Assembly: GCA_003156695.1 (NCBI GenBank)
Contig: PMHN01000186.1
Span: 1 to 14,876, forward strand
Length of the DNA stretch: 14,876 bases
From: Gammaproteobacteria bacterium
GTDB taxonomy: Bacteria; Pseudomonadota; Gammaproteobacteria; Steroidobacterales; Steroidobacteraceae
Direction of reading: 5' to 3'
The position numbers were made by a program, and so were the translations under genes. Position 1 is the stretch's first letter; the number at the start of each line of letters is the position of its first letter. Positions 12,810 to 14,876 of the stretch are shown one piece after another. The notes beneath the pieces were generated by a model. The model was given only the letters and a program-made list of their open reading frames with translations. It did no database searches and had not been told where the DNA came from.

Positions 12810-13822
12810 GAGGCGTGTCGTCGCTGCGTGCGGCGCTGTTAGGACTGCTTGCCCCGCTGCCGGCGATCGCTGCCCCGCCCCCAGCGATGCCGGAGGCTCA
12901 TACCGCCTGTTACGTGAGTGACGCGGCCGCGCCGCAACTGGCCCGCCTGCGCGAGGCGCTGAGCACCGGACGCTTCGTGGCCTATGAGCCAACCTCGCTG
13001 CGCGTGGTAAATGGCCAGGTGACTCCCGCGGATGCCGCCAGCATCGGCGCCGACCTCGCCGCGCTGCGACCGAAGTTCGATTCACTCATTACTTATGATT
13101 CCGTGCACGGCGTGCAGGCCATTCCCGCCATCGCGGCGCAGCTTAGGTTCCGTGCGCTCATCATCGGGGTGTGGAATCCTTTTGATGCTGCCGAGCTGGA
13201 TGCAGCCATCGACGCCGCGCGGCGCTATCCGCGCCTCATCGTCGGGTTGTCGCTCGGGAACGAGCTACTCTTTGGTCATCGCACCGATGCCAGCCATCTG
13301 GCCGGGCTCGCCACGCAACTGCGTACGAGGGAGCCGCAGTTGCCGCTGTCCGTGAGCGAGCCGTTCCACGTTTACGACCAGCCGGACGCGGCGGCGCTGC
13401 TCGGGGCGCTGAATTTCCTGCTGCCGAATGTGCACCCGGTGTTCCAGCCCTGGTTTCACGGCGCCTCCGCGGCTACCTCCGCACAGTTCGTGGTGAACGT
13501 GGTCATCGATCTCGGTAAGCGATTTTGCGGGCCCATCCTGGTGAAGGAGACGGGTGTACCTACGGGGCCCGCGGCCGGCGGCTACAGCGAAGCGCAACAG
13601 ACGGCCTTCTATCGTGAGCTGCAGCAGCGCTTCCCTGCAACACGCTCGCGGGCGTTTGCGTACTTCGCGGCGTTCGACGCGCCGTGGCGCGCCCAGGATG
13701 TAACTCCGGTCGGTCCCGCGCATCCCGAAGAGGCGCATTGGGGTCTGTACGACGCGGCGCGCAGACCGAAGCCCGCGGCGCAGGAATTGGCCGCGCTTAC
13801 TTCACCGCCATTTCCACCTTGA
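12806..13822 (+). CDS. GH17-like glycoside hydrolase (beta-1,3-glucanase type), exported
   Basis: A 338-aa protein translated from an ATGA overlap with the cupin gene. Residues 1-23 are a signal peptide ending AIA-A, so it acts outside the cytoplasm. The rest fits a single TIM barrel of GH17 type: SLGNELL (149-155) with the probable acid/base Glu153, LVKETGVPT (245-253) with the probable nucleophile Glu248, FAYFAAFDAPWR (284-295) and HWGLYDAARRPKP (311-323), the usual end of the domain. GH17 enzymes cleave or transfer beta-1,3-glucan; bacterial members often accompany beta-glucan synthesis, but no glycosyltransferase is visible here. The last nine codons overlap the convergent DUF748 gene by 26 bp. 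The GH family is inferred from motifs, without an alignment. Confidence 0.82.
   Translation: MRGVSSLRAALLGLLAPLPAIAAPPPAMPEAHTACYVSDAAAPQLARLREALSTGRFVAYEPTSLRVVNGQVTPADAASIGADLAALRPKFDSLITYDSVHGVQAIPAIAAQLRFRALIIGVWNPFDAAELDAAIDAARRYPRLIVGLSLGNELLFGHRTDASHLAGLATQLRTREPQLPLSVSEPFHVYDQPDAAALLGALNFLLPNVHPVFQPWFHGASAATSAQFVVNVVIDLGKRFCGPILVKETGVPTGPAAGGYSEAQQTAFYRELQQRFPATRSRAFAYFAAFDAPWRAQDVTPVGPAHPEEAHWGLYDAARRPKPAAQELAALTSPPFPP
13797..13822. other. Tail-to-tail overlap of convergent genes
   Basis: The GH17-like gene (stop TGA 13820-13822, + strand) and the DUF748 gene (stop TAA 13797-13799, - strand) share 26 bp at their 3' ends. No terminator fits between them, so their transcripts must overlap as antisense. 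Confidence 0.85.
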
Positions 13823-14876
13823 CCTTGTCTCCTGATTCCGGCTTCGGCGGCGCGTTGACGATGAACACCCGCCCCGGATCCACCTGAGCATCGGCGAGCA
13901 GCACACCCTGTATCGCCTGCGCGCGCTGCTTGCCGAGCGCCTCGAGGTCGGTCTGCGGAATCTGGATGTGCCCGATGAGCGCAGCATTCAGATCAGCGAT
14001 TGCCGGATCGTACGGCGGGGTCTCCTTGCGCTTCGCCTGCTGCACTGCCAGGGCCGTCGGTGGCAGCGGCGCATCCTTCCCCAGATCGGCCTGAAACTGC
14101 TCGACGAGCAGCTTGAAGTGTTGTTGCGGATCGGCAAGGGCAACCTCGCCCGCAGCGTCCGGGTGTTTCTTACCCGCGCGGGTGTTCTGCACGCGCGTCA
14201 TCAACTCCTGCTGCAGCAGCCTGGCCGCCATCTTCGGACGATCGATCGTCGTGGAGTACACGATCGGAACATCAAGCTTCAGCTGCGGCCGCCCTTGCAT
14301 GCCTTTCACGAGTGAGGCGAGCTGATCCTTCGCGGGCTGGTCAAGTTCGGCGCTGCCCGGCGCGAACTCGACGATGTTCATGTGTTCGCCACCGCCGAAC
14401 AGGTGCCCAAGCAGGGCAAACGGCGCGGTCGCAGCCTTAACGATCACATTGACGAGGACCTTCCAGATGATTGGCCAGATGCTGAACTTCGGGTCATCCA
14501 GTGAGCCGGTCATCGGCAGATTCAGGTCAATTACGCCGTTGCGGTCCTTGAGCAGTGCGACGGCGATTTTCAGCGGCAGGTGAACAGCGTCCGGACTGTC
14601 CACGCGATCGCCAAGCTCGAGCTGGTCGATCACGAAATGCTGTGAGGCCGCAAGCTTGCGCTGATCAACCTTGTAAGACACGTCCACCGACAACTTGCCC
14701 TTGTCGATCTTGTAGCCGGCGAAGTGCCCCGAGTAGGGATTCACGACCGTGAGGTCGAGGTCTTTGAAACTCAGCTTGATATCGGTGTACAGCGCCGCCG
14801 ACAAGAGGTTGGCTTCACCCTCAATCTGCAGCGGCGAATACTTGTCAAGTTTGCCATCGAGCTTCACCTTGGCGCG
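13797..14876 (-). CDS. DUF748/AsmA-like protein, C-terminal part (5' truncated)
   Basis: The frame is open to the window edge, so the start lies beyond 14876; the GTG at 14867 is an internal Val. Of the 359 visible residues, the first half shows repeating strands typical of the long AsmA/DUF748 groove (IDKGKLSVDVSYKVDQRKL, VIDLNLPMTGSLDDPKFSI in part). The hallmark then follows: DDPKFSIWPIIWKVLVN, then a hydrophobic stretch ending FALLGHLFGG. A C-terminal part with EFAPGSAELD and RPQLKLDV resembles the OmpA-like tail of DUF748 proteins. The family is envelope-located and linked to lipid traffic or outer-membrane integrity by similarity to AsmA. It is the only gene of its strand at this end, and it overlaps the GH17 gene at its 3' end. 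Confidence 0.88.
   Translation of the reverse strand, partial: RAKVKLDGKLDKYSPLQIEGEANLLSAALYTDIKLSFKDLDLTVVNPYSGHFAGYKIDKGKLSVDVSYKVDQRKLAASQHFVIDQLELGDRVDSPDAVHLPLKIAVALLKDRNGVIDLNLPMTGSLDDPKFSIWPIIWKVLVNVIVKAATAPFALLGHLFGGGEHMNIVEFAPGSAELDQPAKDQLASLVKGMQGRPQLKLDVPIVYSTTIDRPKMAARLLQQELMTRVQNTRAGKKHPDAAGEVALADPQQHFKLLVEQFQADLGKDAPLPPTALAVQQAKRKETPPYDPAIADLNAALIGHIQIPQTDLEALGKQRAQAIQGVLLADAQVDPGRVFIVNAPPKPESGDKVKVEMAVK

Noticed and set aside
1..14876. CRISPR arrays, tRNA/rRNA genes, insertion sequences, attachment sites
   Set aside because: Looked for and not seen: no spaced direct repeats, cloverleaf-like segments, transposase motifs or terminal inverted repeats.

Overview
The window is high-GC, densely packed bacterial DNA. 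It encodes a TonB-dependent receptor of the large 'QEVVVTA...LEGPQGTLFG' type, a TPR-sulfotransferase beside it, a SYLF protein, a DUF748/AsmA-like protein and several outer-membrane beta-barrels with C-terminal Phe. These fit a Gram-negative proteobacterium. The TonB-receptor/TPR-sulfotransferase pairing is common, from family knowledge, in Steroidobacteraceae-like Gammaproteobacteria and in sphingomonads, so I favour the former; the sequence alone does not settle this. I see no tRNA, rRNA, CRISPR array, transposase or attachment site. No gene-free stretch exceeds 160 bp.

Region A (1-3013, + strand) is a tight five-gene run: a 5'-truncated beta-barrel protein, a beta-barrel protein with a lipobox, a TlpA/ResA-like thioredoxin, a small DUF4266 lipoprotein ending in Cys-Gly-Cys-Asn, and a DUF3570 beta-barrel. 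All are predicted to be exported, and consecutive genes overlap or lie within about 41 bp. It looks like one envelope module with a redox component; its function is undescribed as far as I know.

Region B (3174-4004, + strand) holds a secreted SYLF-domain protein with a Pro/Ala-rich tail. It is convergent with region C, and a perfect 16-bp palindrome joins the two stop codons.

Region C (4018-9529, - strand) reads, in transcription order: TPR-sulfotransferase, TonB-dependent receptor, AcvB/VirJ-type alpha/beta hydrolase. The spacers are 100 and 12 bp, so the last two are probably co-transcribed. The set suggests uptake of a substrate through the outer membrane, with associated sulfation and hydrolysis.

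Region D (9681-13822, + strand) is divergent from C across a 151-bp shared upstream region. It encodes an Fsr-type MFS exporter, a purple-acid-phosphatase-like metallophosphoesterase without a signal peptide, a WbuC-type cupin and an exported GH17-like glycoside hydrolase. Spacers are 22 bp, 14 bp and a 4-bp ATGA overlap, as expected of an operon.

Region E (13797-14876, - strand) is the C-terminal part of a DUF748/AsmA-like protein. It overlaps the GH17 gene tail to tail by 26 bp and runs off the window.
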